From contig NZ_WHNZ01000078.1 of NCBI RefSeq assembly GCF_013141725.1, positions 156,479 to 220,478 of the forward strand: 64,000 nucleotides of DNA, read 5' to 3'. Position numbers and translations under genes: made by a program. This DNA comes from Paenibacillus planticolens. Lineage in GTDB: Bacteria > Bacillota > Bacilli > Paenibacillales > NBRC-103111. Under the pieces are notes generated by a model that did not search any database, was not told where the DNA came from, and saw nothing but the letters and a program-made list of their open reading frames with translations. Positions 33,485-42,877 of this stretch are shown in pieces; position 1 is the stretch's first letter, and every line of letters begins with the position of its first letter.

Positions 33485-34879
33485 ATGAGAGAACACGAAG
33501 CTCGGGGCAAGAAGCCGAATATCGTATTTATAATCGCGGACGATCATCGATTCGACGGTATTGGCGCCTATGGAAATCAGGTCGTGCAAACACCTGTTCT
33601 GGATGGGCTGGCGGCTGAAGGCGTAAGATTTGCCTCCATCTACACGATGGGGGGACAGACCGCTGCACTCTGTGTACCCAGTCGCGCCTGTCTCTTGACG
33701 GGGACGAATGTTTTTCGTGCGACGGTGACGGAGAAAGAAGTTACGCTTGAAGAGACGGAAAATCCGCAGCTGTGGGCGATAAATCCTTCCTGTCCTACAT
33801 GGCCTGAGGTGTACCAAAGGGAGGGGTATCGGACATTCGGCACCGGCAAGTGGCACAATGGCAATGGGAGCTTTGCGAGAAGCTTCTCGGACGGAGCGAA
33901 CATTTTCTTTGGCGGCATGGGGGAGCATATTGGGCTGCCCATACATGACTATGATCCCAATGGGATTTATGATTCGGATCAAGCCGCCACGAGCGAAAAG
34001 TTTTCTACGGAGCTTTTTGCAGAAGCAGCTGTTGATTTCATCCAGCAGTATAAGGAAGAGGAGCCGTTCGTTTTATATGTTGCCTTTACAGCGCCGCATG
34101 ATCCCAGGACTCCGCCTCAAGCTTATTTAGAGCGGTATCCGAGTGAGGATATGCCGCTTCCCGGCAATTTCATGCCGGAGCATCCCTTCGACAATGGCGA
34201 ATTGCATGTGCGTGACGAGCAATTGGCTTCCTTTCCGCGCAAGCCCGAAGAAGTTCGCCGGCATCTGGCTGAGTATTACAGCATGATCACGCATATGGAC
34301 GAACAAATTGGCCGCATTGTGCAAGCGTTGGAAGAGACGAATCAGCGAGAGCGGACGATTATCGTGTATACAGCGGATCACGGCATAGCCTTGGGGCAGC
34401 ATGGACTTATGGGCAAGCAAAGCTTATATGAGCACAGCCTTCATATCCCGCTTATTATGCAAGGACCCGGCTTGCCGAAAGGTAAGGAAGTCTGCGGACT
34501 TGGCTGTCAGATCGATATATTTCCGACCTTGTGCGAACTAACCGAAACGCCGCTGCCGCGAACGGTTGAGGGCAAGAGCATGGTACGAATGATTTCCGGC
34601 GAGGCCATGGCTGCAAGGAAGAACGTATTTGCCGCCTATAAAAATGTTCAGCGTATGGTAAGTGACGGACGCTGGAAACTAATCCGCTACTTCCGCAGCG
34701 GTGGAGCGGGTACGAATCGGACGCAGCTTTTTGATTTATATAACGATCCAGGGGAAACCTGCGATCTGGCGGAGGATCCTGCAAAGCGGGAACAGCTGCA
34801 GCGAATGGAACATGAGCTGTTAGCGTGGCAGCAAAGCGTCGAAGATCCGATTCTTCATGAAAGGGGGGAAAAGGGATGA
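33485..34879 (+). CDS. Type I sulfatase (CVPSR signature)
   Basis: 464-residue formylglycine-dependent sulfatase. KPNIVFIIADDHRFDGIGAYG gives the N-terminal metal-binding Asp pair; the activation motif C-V-P-S-R starts at Cys63, the residue converted to formylglycine; GTGKWHNGNG and YTADHGIALGQHGLMGKQSLYEHS supply further active-site residues. No signal peptide, so the enzyme is cytoplasmic and acts on imported material. ATG 33485 has GGAGG 7 bases upstream. Its stop overlaps the next sulfatase start (ATGA), so the two are translationally coupled. It probably removes sulfate from an imported sulfated fucose-containing sugar. Confidence 0.88.
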   Translation: MREHEARGKKPNIVFIIADDHRFDGIGAYGNQVVQTPVLDGLAAEGVRFASIYTMGGQTAALCVPSRACLLTGTNVFRATVTEKEVTLEETENPQLWAINPSCPTWPEVYQREGYRTFGTGKWHNGNGSFARSFSDGANIFFGGMGEHIGLPIHDYDPNGIYDSDQAATSEKFSTELFAEAAVDFIQQYKEEEPFVLYVAFTAPHDPRTPPQAYLERYPSEDMPLPGNFMPEHPFDNGELHVRDEQLASFPRKPEEVRRHLAEYYSMITHMDEQIGRIVQALEETNQRERTIIVYTADHGIALGQHGLMGKQSLYEHSLHIPLIMQGPGLPKGKEVCGLGCQIDIFPTLCELTETPLPRTVEGKSMVRMISGEAMAARKNVFAAYKNVQRMVSDGRWKLIRYFRSGGAGTNRTQLFDLYNDPGETCDLAEDPAKREQLQRMEHELLAWQQSVEDPILHERGEKG

Positions 34880-36210
34880 GCCGTCCCAACGTTCTGTTTC
34901 TGTTTCCGGACACGCACCGGGGAGATTGGATGCCTTATGCGCCGGCCGCTTTGGCCGATTTGGGCATGGAGGCATTGCCGCTGCGTATGCCTCATATCGA
35001 AGCATTGATGAAGCAGGGCGTCACCTTTACGAAGGCGGTTACCTCTTCTCCTTTGTGTGCGCCGGCAAGGGCCTGTCTGGCATCGGGATTGCGGTATAAC
35101 AAGCCGGAGGTGGCCGGTAATCATGAGAACTATTCCCTATCCCGGAAAACGTTCTATTCCGAATTAAAAAATAACGGCTACCGTGTCGGCGGCGTAGGCA
35201 AGTTCGACCTGCACAAAGCCACCCATTGGTGGGGGCTGGAAGGCTGGATTGATGAATTAAGCCAGCTTGGTTTTACAGATGCGATTGATAACGCGGGCAA
35301 AATCGATGCGATCATTTCGGGCAAACAGTCTCCGAAGGACCCTTATATGAGCTATCTATACAAGGAAGGCTTGGCGGATATTCACCTGAAGGATATGACA
35401 GATCGCGGTCAGCGCACGGATGCTACGGATCTGCCGGATGAGGCCTATTGCGATAATTGGCTGACGCGAAACGGCCTTCAGATGCTGGAGACGTTTCCCG
35501 CAGATCAGCCGTGGTTTCTCATGGTTAACTTTGTCGGTCCGCATGAACCGTGGGACATTACACACCGGATGAAAGCCGAGTGGGAGCACGTTCAATTCAA
35601 AGAGCCGAACAGCAGCAGCGTTCCGGAACAAACGTGGAACCGGATTCGGCAAAATTATGCCGCCATGCTGGCCAATATCGACCGAAATATCGGTCTGCTT
35701 CTAGATGCTGTAAAGCGCAGAGGCGACTTGGATAATACCGTGATCATCTACGCATCGGATCATGGCGATATGCTCGGGGATTTCGATGAGTTCGGCAAAT
35801 GCAAGCCGGAGCGCGGTTCCGTGCACATTCCGCTGGTCATTAGCGGTCCTGGCATCCGGAAGGGACAGTATAGCGATGCGCTTGTTGAATTGCAGGATTT
35901 GGCAAGCACGATACTGGATTTGGCGGATCTCTCGATGGAAGAAGCGGAGGATTCGATTTCTTTGAAAAGCGTGCTGCGAGGTGAGGCGAAGAGCCCTTTA
36001 CGAGAGGTGCAGATATCCGGCTTGGACGATGGGCCGCAGCATCTGAGTTCCTGGCGGATGGCTTGCGACGGGGAATGGAAGCTGATTGTCGAGCGAGACC
36101 GAGGGGACCGATTGTACCATGTGCAAAGCGACCCGTGGGAGAATCGAAATGTGGCCGGGGAGTATCCGGAAGTGACGGCCAGACTGAAGGATGCGCTTCA
36201 GGGGATGTGA
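34876..36210 (+). CDS. Type I sulfatase (CAPAR signature)
   Basis: 444-residue sulfatase, second of a pair. RPNVLFLFPDTHRGDWMPYAP corresponds to the N-terminal metal site, with Asp-Thr in place of the commoner Asp-Asp; the activation motif is C-A-P-A-R with Cys61 as the formylglycine precursor; VGGVGKFDLHK and YASDHGDMLGDF follow. The non-Ser motif variant and sequence difference from its neighbour suggest it acts on another sulfate position. Cytoplasmic, no signal peptide. It begins within the preceding stop codon region (ATGA overlap) with GGGGAAAAGGG upstream, and ends the operon before a terminator. Confidence 0.85.
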   Translation: MSRPNVLFLFPDTHRGDWMPYAPAALADLGMEALPLRMPHIEALMKQGVTFTKAVTSSPLCAPARACLASGLRYNKPEVAGNHENYSLSRKTFYSELKNNGYRVGGVGKFDLHKATHWWGLEGWIDELSQLGFTDAIDNAGKIDAIISGKQSPKDPYMSYLYKEGLADIHLKDMTDRGQRTDATDLPDEAYCDNWLTRNGLQMLETFPADQPWFLMVNFVGPHEPWDITHRMKAEWEHVQFKEPNSSSVPEQTWNRIRQNYAAMLANIDRNIGLLLDAVKRRGDLDNTVIIYASDHGDMLGDFDEFGKCKPERGSVHIPLVISGPGIRKGQYSDALVELQDLASTILDLADLSMEEAEDSISLKSVLRGEAKSPLREVQISGLDDGPQHLSSWRMACDGEWKLIVERDRGDRLYHVQSDPWENRNVAGEYPEVTARLKDALQGM

Positions 36211-36231
36211 CGGAAAGAACCATAATTATAG

Positions 36232-36279
36232 GGGCTGATCTTCAAGCAGTATGCTCTGTTTGAGGTTAGCTCTTTTTTT
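36232..36279 (+). terminator. Intrinsic terminator of the sulfatase operon
   Basis: GGGCTGATCTTCAA pairs imperfectly (with G-U pairs) with TTGAGGTTAGCTC and is followed by seven T, 20 bases after the second sulfatase stop. Confidence 0.65.
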
Positions 36280-36309
36280 GTTGTGTCGCATCCTTCCGAT
36301 TTTTTTCCG

Positions 36310-36490
36310 AAGGGAACTACAGGCCACTATTTGGAGGAAATAGGCTAATTTCAAGGTTTAGAGGGAACTGCAGGGTCTTATTTTCCCTATTTAACACATT
36401 TATGTATGAAAATGTTGAAATACAGGATCGTAGTTCCCTTCGAGCGGCAAGATGGTCATTTTTTAAAAAAATAAAGGTTCGTAGTTCCCA
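36310..36490. repeat. Four-unit intergenic element, GGGAACTAC family (copy C)
   Basis: Direct units at 36311 (AGGGAACTACAGGCCACTAT) and 36362 (AGGGAACTGCAGGGTCTTAT); inverted units at 36417-36440 (ending ATCGTAGTTCCCTT) and 36468-36489 (ending TTCGTAGTTCCC). Offsets 0, 51, 106, 157. It sits between the sulfatase terminator and the YesN-type gene. Confidence 0.7.
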
Positions 36491-36590
36491 CATGGCTTAT
36501 AAGCCACGCGCAAGGGGTGATTTTGCACATAATTACTGATATCATTGTCATAATAGTGTAAGGGATTTTACTGAAAAGGCGGAGGTCGAC

Positions 36591-37379
36591 ATGTCCATAA
36601 CACCGATAAACGTGCTGATCATTGACGATGAATTGCCGTTAAGACAAGAGCTCCGATCCATGCCATGGGCTTCATTCGGGGCTGAACTGGTCGGGGAAGC
36701 GGAGAATGGGGAGGAGGCCCTGGAGCTGTGCGAAACCTTGGAACCGGATCTGGTTATCTCGGATATTACGATGCCGATCATGGATGGATTGGAATTGTTT
36801 CGCATGGTTAAAAAAAGATTTCCGCTCATCCAATTCGTGCTTTTAACTTGTCACAGCGATTTTCATTATGCGCAAGAAGCGCTGAAGCTGGGGGCCTTGG
36901 ACTACTTTACGAAGCTGTCGTTTGATGAAGCGGATATGAAGACAGCCGTTGAAAAGGCGAGAGCAGCGATCCGGCGTGAAACCGATCTAAGGGATTATGA
37001 ACAGGAACGGACGCGCCGGGAATTGTCCAATCCGCAAAAGTCAGGAACGATGGACGAACGGAAGATTCGAAAAGAAGTCCACCTAGCCCAAAAGATCGTA
37101 GAGACTAAGCTGGGTGAGCCGATTACGCTGACCTCCGTTGCGGATGAGGTTGGGCTGAGCTCGTACTACCTTAGCCGTCTGTTCCGGGAAGAAACCGGGG
37201 AATCCTTCAATGATTACGTGACCCGGCTGCGCATGGAAAAGGCTATGCAACTGCTGCAAAATACGCAGCTTAAAGTGTACGAAGTGGCCGAACAGGTAGG
37301 TATTCCGAGTTACCGTTATTTCTCGCAGCTTTTCCGGAATTGGACCGGGGTAGCGCCAACCGATTATAAAAAGGGCTGA
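36591..37379 (+). CDS. YesN-type response regulator (receiver plus AraC DNA-binding domain)
   Basis: 262-residue response regulator. Receiver residues 5-125 with LIIDDELPLRQELRSM, phosphoacceptor Asp58 in LVISDITMPIMDG, and TKLSFDEADM near the switch Lys; AraC-type double helix-turn-helix at about 160-260 (SVADEVGLSSYYLSRLFREETGESFNDYVTRLRMEKAM and VYEVAEQVGIPSYRYFSQLFRNWTG). ATG 36591 has GGAGG 5-6 bases upstream. Its kinase starts 7 bases downstream, then an LplB/LplC importer, its presumed target. Confidence 0.9.
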   Translation: MSITPINVLIIDDELPLRQELRSMPWASFGAELVGEAENGEEALELCETLEPDLVISDITMPIMDGLELFRMVKKRFPLIQFVLLTCHSDFHYAQEALKLGALDYFTKLSFDEADMKTAVEKARAAIRRETDLRDYEQERTRRELSNPQKSGTMDERKIRKEVHLAQKIVETKLGEPITLTSVADEVGLSSYYLSRLFREETGESFNDYVTRLRMEKAMQLLQNTQLKVYEVAEQVGIPSYRYFSQLFRNWTGVAPTDYKKG

Positions 37380-37386
37380 TGACAAT

Positions 37387-39180
37387 ATGAAAGCGCTTAT
37401 CTCATGGTTTGGCAGTTGGAGCATGGTGGCCAAACATTTTCTTTTTTTATCCCTGGGGACGCTGATTCTGTTAGGGGGACTTGGCTGGATCAACTTGCGG
37501 GAAGCGGAGGGTTTGTTTCGCAAGCAGGTCGTTTCGGACGCCCAAATTATTATTGACCGAACCAATCTGTACATGAACGCTTATTTGGATAATGTGCAAA
37601 ATATTCTCATGCTCATCTCTACCCGTGAAGACCTGCTGAACGTAGGCAAGGAGAAGGAAGCAGCGGACGTTCTGCGCTCTTATGCGAATATGAACAGTAC
37701 GTTGTATAAGTCGCTCTATTTGGTTCGGGAAGAAGATGGTCACATTATTTCCAACTCGCAAACGACTTTTGAAATCGTCGGCAACCCGCACATCCCCATG
37801 CTGCTTACGAAGGCCAAGGAAACTTACGGGATGTTTATAACCGAGCCTTATCAATCCCCGATGTCGGGTAAAACAGTCGCCTTCGTGCTGCCGATTCAAT
37901 CCTCTTCGACGGCCTTAAAAGGGATCGCTGTTGTGGAGATCGATCTCGTTCAATTAACGAATCTGATCGCCCAATTCATGAATACGAAAAATCAAACCTT
38001 CGCGATCATCACCAATAAAAAGAATGTTGTCCATGCCTTTGATGCCGCACTTCCTCTGAGCTCATACCGGCTGCTCCCTTATAATATGTCTGTGTTCCCG
38101 CCGGAGCTGGATGCAAGCTTTGTCGACAGCGTGTCGGAGCTTCCTCTGGGAGCATCGGAGATTGGAGGTCCGCAAGGCGATTTGGTTGCCGTGAAGTCGG
38201 GGATGAACAAGCTTGGTTGGTATTTTATCGCCTTCTACGAGAATAGCTTTTTCTATCAAAATATCCGCAGCCTATATAGAAATTTCAGCACAGCGGGCGT
38301 TTTCTGGATATTCCTTGTCTTAGCCAGCACATATATGATAAGCCGATATATTACGCTGCCTGTCCGCACATTGGTTGCGAAGATGGACCGGGTTCGCGAT
38401 ATGGAAGTGCTTCACACCATACACGCCACCGGAAATGACGAAATTGGCCGTTTGGCGCGAAGCTATAATGCCATGATGGAGCGGATTCATCATCTGCTGC
38501 AGGAAACGAAGGAAGCGGAACGCCGCAAGAAGCATTTCGAGCTGAAAATGCTGCAGAGTCAAATCGCCCCTCATTTTTTGTACAACACCCTCGCTTGTAT
38601 TAGCTCTTTGGCCAAGCAGCACAAAATTCAAGAGGTTCGGGAAACGATCAAGACGCTTGTTGGCTTGTTGTCATTCAGTTTTGATAAAAGCACGGAGTTC
38701 GTCACCTTGGCGGACGAGCTGGAAGGACTGCGCATGTATGCGTACATTCAGAAGGTACGATACGGCGATAAATTCACGATGGAGATCGACGCCGCTTCTG
38801 ATTCGCTATCCAAAACAATTCTGAAGCTAACTTTGCAGCCGCTTGTGGAAAATGCAATTTTCCATGGCCTTGTTCCGCTCAAGCGTGAGGGAACGATCCG
38901 TATCCGGACGAAGTGCGTGAAGGGGAAATTGATCATTACGATCAGAGACAACGGGCTCGGGATGACCCGGGAGGCTGTGAACAGCCTGTTTGGAGAGCGT
39001 CACCAAGCGCCGAGCAAACACAGATTCACCGGAATCGGATTTAAGAACGTTCACGAACGAATTGGGCTCCATTTTGGAGCGGAGTATGGACTGTCCATTC
39101 ACTCTTTGCCGGATGTCGGCACGTTAATCCGCATCGAGCTTCCAGCTGTGGAACATGAACATGCAGAAAAACCACACTAA
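37387..39180 (+). CDS. YesM-type sensor histidine kinase
   Basis: 597-residue membrane kinase: TM1 at about 15-35, an extracellular Cache-type sensor to about 295, TM2 (STAGVFWIFLVLASTYMISRYI), HAMP-like linker (ITLPVRTLVAKMDRVRDMEVLHTIHATGNDEIGRLARSYN), His_kinase domain with QIAPHFLYNTLACI (His396), and HATPase with PLVENAIFHGL and IRDNGLGM. This class pairs with YesN regulators and senses an extracellular glycan or its binding protein. Operon with the regulator upstream; the importer promoter lies 65 bases after its stop. Confidence 0.9.
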   Translation: MKALISWFGSWSMVAKHFLFLSLGTLILLGGLGWINLREAEGLFRKQVVSDAQIIIDRTNLYMNAYLDNVQNILMLISTREDLLNVGKEKEAADVLRSYANMNSTLYKSLYLVREEDGHIISNSQTTFEIVGNPHIPMLLTKAKETYGMFITEPYQSPMSGKTVAFVLPIQSSSTALKGIAVVEIDLVQLTNLIAQFMNTKNQTFAIITNKKNVVHAFDAALPLSSYRLLPYNMSVFPPELDASFVDSVSELPLGASEIGGPQGDLVAVKSGMNKLGWYFIAFYENSFFYQNIRSLYRNFSTAGVFWIFLVLASTYMISRYITLPVRTLVAKMDRVRDMEVLHTIHATGNDEIGRLARSYNAMMERIHHLLQETKEAERRKKHFELKMLQSQIAPHFLYNTLACISSLAKQHKIQEVRETIKTLVGLLSFSFDKSTEFVTLADELEGLRMYAYIQKVRYGDKFTMEIDAASDSLSKTILKLTLQPLVENAIFHGLVPLKREGTIRIRTKCVKGKLIITIRDNGLGMTREAVNSLFGERHQAPSKHRFTGIGFKNVHERIGLHFGAEYGLSIHSLPDVGTLIRIELPAVEHEHAEKPH

Positions 39181-39231
39181 AGCGTTTGCAAAAATTCGGA
39201 CATTTTCGCAGGATCACTGTATATTTTCCAA

Positions 39232-39250
39232 AGAAAGCGCTTGCTATACT
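39232..39250 (+). promoter_or_regulatory. Promoter with cre-like box before the LplB/LplC importer operon
   Basis: AGAAAGCGCTTGCT (39232-39245) matches 12 of 14 positions of the CcpA consensus and touches the -10 TATACT (39245-39250). The -35 region is poor, so activation by the YesN-type regulator and repression by CcpA are both plausible. Confidence 0.5.
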
Positions 39251-39300
39251 AAACTCAACCCGTTAGGAAGCGAGTGATCAGATGGAAAAGAGGTGGTCTC

Positions 39301-40272
39301 ATGGAACAGCAAGTCGTCGTTGGGCAGAAGACAAAAGCGGGGAGCAAGGCAGGAGAATCGAAGTTTAGATTATCTGCGAAGCAGGTTTGGGCTTTCCGCG
39401 CTTTTTATCTCATGCTTTTGCCCGGCGTCATTTATTTCGTTATTTTCCGCTATATTCCAATGTATGGTGTGATCATTGCGTTCAAGGATTTTCAAATATT
39501 GGATGGCATTCTCGGCAGTGGTTGGGCTGATCCATGGTACAAGCATTTTCAAACGTTTTTTGAATCCCCTTATTTCGGACAGCTCATGATCAACACTTTC
39601 GTCATCAGCATATATAAGCTGCTCTTTGGCATGGCCCCGCCAATTATTATGGCGCTGCTGCTCAATGAGTGCAGGCTGCGCTGGTTCAAAACCATCGTAC
39701 AGACGTTAACGTACATGCCGCATTTCTTATCATGGGTCATTATTTACGGGATCTTAATCGCACTTCTTTCGCAAAACTCCGGCATTGTCAACCGTTTCAT
39801 CGAAGATGCCGGGGGGCAATCGATCCCCTTCATGACATCGGTGGATTACTTCCGGACCATTCTGGTAAGTTCGGAAGTTTGGAAAGATCTCGGCTGGGGC
39901 GCGATCATCTACTTGGCTGCGATGACGGCAATCGATCCGACCTTGTACGAGGCAGCCCGCGTGGACGGCGCAAGCCGGCTGCGGATGATTTGGCACATTA
40001 CACTGCCAGGCATTCGAAATGTCATTGTGCTGCTGCTCATTTTAAAGCTGGGGCATATTATGGATGCTGGATTCGATCAAATTTATATTCTGTATAACAT
40101 TCAAGTTTATCAAGTTGCGGATATCTTAGATACCTGGGTGTTCCGGACGGGACTGCAGCAATTAAACTTCTCTCTGGGGGCAGCCGTAGGATTGTTCAAA
40201 TCGGTGATTGGCCTCGTGCTGGTACTCGGTTCCAATCATTTATCTAAGAAATGGGGTGATGGCATATGGTAA
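39301..40272 (+). CDS. lplB: LplB-type sugar ABC transporter permease
   Basis: 323-residue six-TM permease of the LplB/YtcP group of CUT1 importers. AFRAFYLMLLPGVIYFVIFRYIPMYGVIIAFKDFQ in TM1 is diagnostic; EAA loop LYEAARVDGASRLRMIWHITLPGI near residue 225. ATG 39301 is chosen (AGAGGTGG 4-5 bases upstream) rather than the longer frame to 39274. It overlaps the next permease gene by 7 bases. With the downstream binding lipoprotein it forms an oligosaccharide importer; the ATPase is elsewhere in the genome. Confidence 0.9.
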   Translation: MEQQVVVGQKTKAGSKAGESKFRLSAKQVWAFRAFYLMLLPGVIYFVIFRYIPMYGVIIAFKDFQILDGILGSGWADPWYKHFQTFFESPYFGQLMINTFVISIYKLLFGMAPPIIMALLLNECRLRWFKTIVQTLTYMPHFLSWVIIYGILIALLSQNSGIVNRFIEDAGGQSIPFMTSVDYFRTILVSSEVWKDLGWGAIIYLAAMTAIDPTLYEAARVDGASRLRMIWHITLPGIRNVIVLLLILKLGHIMDAGFDQIYILYNIQVYQVADILDTWVFRTGLQQLNFSLGAAVGLFKSVIGLVLVLGSNHLSKKWGDGIW

Positions 40273-41126
40273 GAGGCTGGGAAGACCGGATCGTGAACAC
40301 GATCGTCGTTACTATTCTCGGACTTGCTGCACTAGCGGCCATCGTACCTCTAATGTATGTGGTAGCCGTGTCCATCACACCTTTCTCCGAGGTGCTGAAG
40401 AACGGGGGCTTCATCCTCATTCCGAAGTCCATCACCTTTAGCGCTTATCACAAGCTTTTCACCGAAACCAATATTCCAAAAGCTTTCTGGGTGACGATTT
40501 TCATCACTGTCGTCGGTACCCTGGTGAATCTGATTCTGACTTCACTAATGGCATATCCGCTTAGCCGCCGCAATCTGCCGGGCAGAAGCTATTTCCTCCT
40601 TATGGTCGTCTTTACGATGCTGTTCAGCGGAGGACTTATTCCGACATATTTAGTTGTGAAATCCTTGGGACTTTTGGATTCCGTCTGGTCGATGATTTTA
40701 CCGAATGCGATTTGGAGCTTTAATATTTTGATTATGAAAAGCTTTTTTGAAAGTCTTCCTGAAGAGTTGTTTGAATCGGCCCGGATGGATGGAGCGAGGG
40801 AATTCCGGATTTTATGGCAAATTGTATTGCCGCTCTCTGTTCCGTCTATGCTTACAATAGGGTTGTTCTACATGGTCGGTCATTGGAACGAATTTTTCCA
40901 AGCGATTATGTATGTGACGGACCGCAATTTGTTTCCTTTGCAGGTCGTTATTCGCGAAATTCTGATGCTGACCCAGCAACCGCTGGAAAATGCCGAAAAT
41001 ATGCTTCCTACCGAAACGATGCAAATGGCGTCTGTTGTCGCTGCAAGCTTGCCGATCATTCTCGTGTATCCGTTCATTCAAAAGCATTTCACCAAAGGAA
41101 TGCTGATGGGCTCCGTCAAAGGTTGA
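40266..41126 (+). CDS. lplC: LplC-type sugar ABC transporter permease
   Basis: 286-residue six-TM permease, partner of LplB. TIVVTILGLAALAAIVPLMYVVAVSITPFSEVLKNGGFILIPKSITFSAYHKLF is characteristic of the LplC group; EAA loop LFESARMDGAREFRILWQIVLPLSVP; C-terminal FTKGMLMGSVKG. ATG 40266 lies inside the lplB stop region (7-base overlap) with GGGGTGATGG just upstream, so translation is coupled. Followed by the binding-protein gene after 95 bases. Confidence 0.9.
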   Translation: MVRGWEDRIVNTIVVTILGLAALAAIVPLMYVVAVSITPFSEVLKNGGFILIPKSITFSAYHKLFTETNIPKAFWVTIFITVVGTLVNLILTSLMAYPLSRRNLPGRSYFLLMVVFTMLFSGGLIPTYLVVKSLGLLDSVWSMILPNAIWSFNILIMKSFFESLPEELFESARMDGAREFRILWQIVLPLSVPSMLTIGLFYMVGHWNEFFQAIMYVTDRNLFPLQVVIREILMLTQQPLENAENMLPTETMQMASVVAASLPIILVYPFIQKHFTKGMLMGSVKG

Positions 41127-41221
41127 CCCCGTGCTTGAATGGATCAGGACTGCAGCCTGGTTCGTTCCGCTACGGCGACAATAGAAGCAACTTTACTTTT
41201 CAAAAGAAAGAAGGGGTATCT

Positions 41222-42760
41222 ATGAAAAAGAAATTGCTCGTGCCAATTCTTCTGGCCATGACTTTCGCCGGAGGAACGCTCATTGCCGGCTGCGGGGGAG
41301 CACCTGCTGCGAACAAGCCTGCCGACAAAGCTGCGGAGAGCGGCAAGCCGGCAGCCGGCTCCAAACCGGTCAAACTTGACATTATCGAAACGGGCAGTGG
41401 CCTTCCTTCTCCTGATCAGGACATTATTAAGCAAGAGCTGGATAAGGCGCTTGGCACGGATCTCAACCTAACCGTGTATGCATCGAATGATGATTACAAA
41501 AATCAGTTAAACGTGCGCATGTCATCTGCGAACTTTCCAGATCTATTCGCTGTAGACCGCCAGCAATTAAAGCAATTTGCGGATCAAGGACTATTGCTTG
41601 ACCTCACGCCTTATTTGGATAAGCTTAAGACGGTAAAAGACTTTATTGGAGAAGACAGCTTGAAGAAAGGGATGCTGAACGGCAAAACGTATGCCATTGC
41701 CAAGTCACCGCAGGTTCCCTACAACACTTATTGGATTCGCCAGGATTGGCTGGATAAGCTGAATCTCAAGGTCCCTACGACACCGGAAGAAATGCTGGAA
41801 GTTTCGAAAGCGTTCACAGAGAAAGATCCGGACGGCAATGGGAAAAAAGATACGTATGGTCTCACAGGCGGTAAATTGGGTGCGTTTGACACTGTTTTCG
41901 GTGCCTATGGCGTAGGTATGGATGGCGGCACACCGACAATCTACGTGAAAGATAATAAAATGGTGAATTCGCTGTATGATCCCGGGATGAAAGATGCGCT
42001 TGCCTTTGTTCAGAAAATGATTGCTTCCGGTTCGGTGGATCCTGAGATTTTGGCCAACACGGGCCTGCAGCATCAGCAAAAGGCGATAAAAGGGCAGGCA
42101 GGTATCGTCTACCTGGATTGGCCGAATATGACGAAAGATCAGTTTGTCGAGCAAATGAAAGCAGTGAATCCGAATGCGAAATGGGTGCAGGTCGATGCCT
42201 TGAAAGGTCCTGGCGGCAAATATGCGAGCGCCTATGACATCGGTAAGGCAGCAGGCATGTATGCCGTTCCGAAGTCGCTTGAGAAAAATCCGGAGAAGCT
42301 GCAGAAGGTCATCGACTTGCTGAATTATGTTTCTTCGAAGGATGGTTCTTTGTTGGTGCAATACGGGGTGAAAGGCAAGCATTATAACCTCGATGGCAGT
42401 AAAGTTGTTCCGACGGATCTGATGGGCAAAGAGGGCGGTTATTTCTGGCTGTATCAATTCGCAGGCCGCCCGGAAATGGAATATTTGTCTGTGAAATTCG
42501 GTCCGCAGGTTAAATTTATGGAATTCGCAAGCAAACAGCCGCACATTGACGGCTTGGGCGGATTTGTTGATATGCCGAACGGCTATAACGCCGCAGACGC
42601 GAGTCGCTATATTGAAGAAGAGTTCTCCAAATTCTTGTACGGCAAGCGTCCGCTCAGCGACTATGACAACTTCCTCAAGACTTTGGAAGGTTCGATGAAT
42701 TATAAGGCTTACTTGGACGCAGCGGAGAAAAGAATCAAGGAACTCGGATATTTGAAGTAA
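41222..42760 (+). CDS. Sugar ABC transporter substrate-binding lipoprotein (LplA-like)
   Basis: 512-residue lipoprotein. Signal peptide KKKLLVPILLAMTFAGGTLIAGC with lipobox Cys at about residue 24; a low-complexity Ala/Lys/Pro linker; then a large binding protein of the LplA/YtcQ type (VKLDIIETGSGLPSPDQDIIKQELDKALGTDLNL; FPDLFAVDRQQLKQFADQGLLLDLTPYLDK; YWIRQDWLDKLNLKVPTTPEEMLE; DPDGNGKKDTYGLTGG). ATG 41222 has GAAAGGGG about 7 bases upstream; a longer frame reaching into the permease gene is spurious. It captures the ligand for LplB/LplC. Confidence 0.9.
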   Translation: MKKKLLVPILLAMTFAGGTLIAGCGGAPAANKPADKAAESGKPAAGSKPVKLDIIETGSGLPSPDQDIIKQELDKALGTDLNLTVYASNDDYKNQLNVRMSSANFPDLFAVDRQQLKQFADQGLLLDLTPYLDKLKTVKDFIGEDSLKKGMLNGKTYAIAKSPQVPYNTYWIRQDWLDKLNLKVPTTPEEMLEVSKAFTEKDPDGNGKKDTYGLTGGKLGAFDTVFGAYGVGMDGGTPTIYVKDNKMVNSLYDPGMKDALAFVQKMIASGSVDPEILANTGLQHQQKAIKGQAGIVYLDWPNMTKDQFVEQMKAVNPNAKWVQVDALKGPGGKYASAYDIGKAAGMYAVPKSLEKNPEKLQKVIDLLNYVSSKDGSLLVQYGVKGKHYNLDGSKVVPTDLMGKEGGYFWLYQFAGRPEMEYLSVKFGPQVKFMEFASKQPHIDGLGGFVDMPNGYNAADASRYIEEEFSKFLYGKRPLSDYDNFLKTLEGSMNYKAYLDAAEKRIKELGYLK

Positions 42761-42767
42761 AATGATC

Positions 42768-42804
42768 GGAAGGAAGGAGGTAAGGGCTTCCTTCCCTCCT
42801 TTTA
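42768..42804 (+). terminator. Probable terminator of the importer operon
   Basis: GGAAGGAAGGAGG (42768-42780) can pair with CTTCCTTCCCTCC (42788-42800), with two mismatches, followed by TTTT. It lies seven bases after the stop of the binding protein gene. Confidence 0.6.
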
Positions 42805-42811
42805 AAAGACT

Positions 42812-42841
42812 ATTTACACGTGTAAATTCGAGCGATATAAT
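42812..42841 (+). promoter_or_regulatory. PhyH-operon promoter overlapped by a LacI-type palindrome
   Basis: ATTTACACGTGTAAAT (42812-42827) is a perfect 16-bp palindrome with a central CG, the usual form of LacI-family operators. Its TTTACA (42813-42818) is also the -35, and TATAAT (42836-42841) the consensus -10, 17 bases apart. The LacI-family gene at 44515, last in the same operon, is the obvious binder, giving negative autoregulation. Confidence 0.75.
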
Positions 42842-42877
42842 GACATTAAATCTTATTTTAAAAAGGAGCGATTTACT

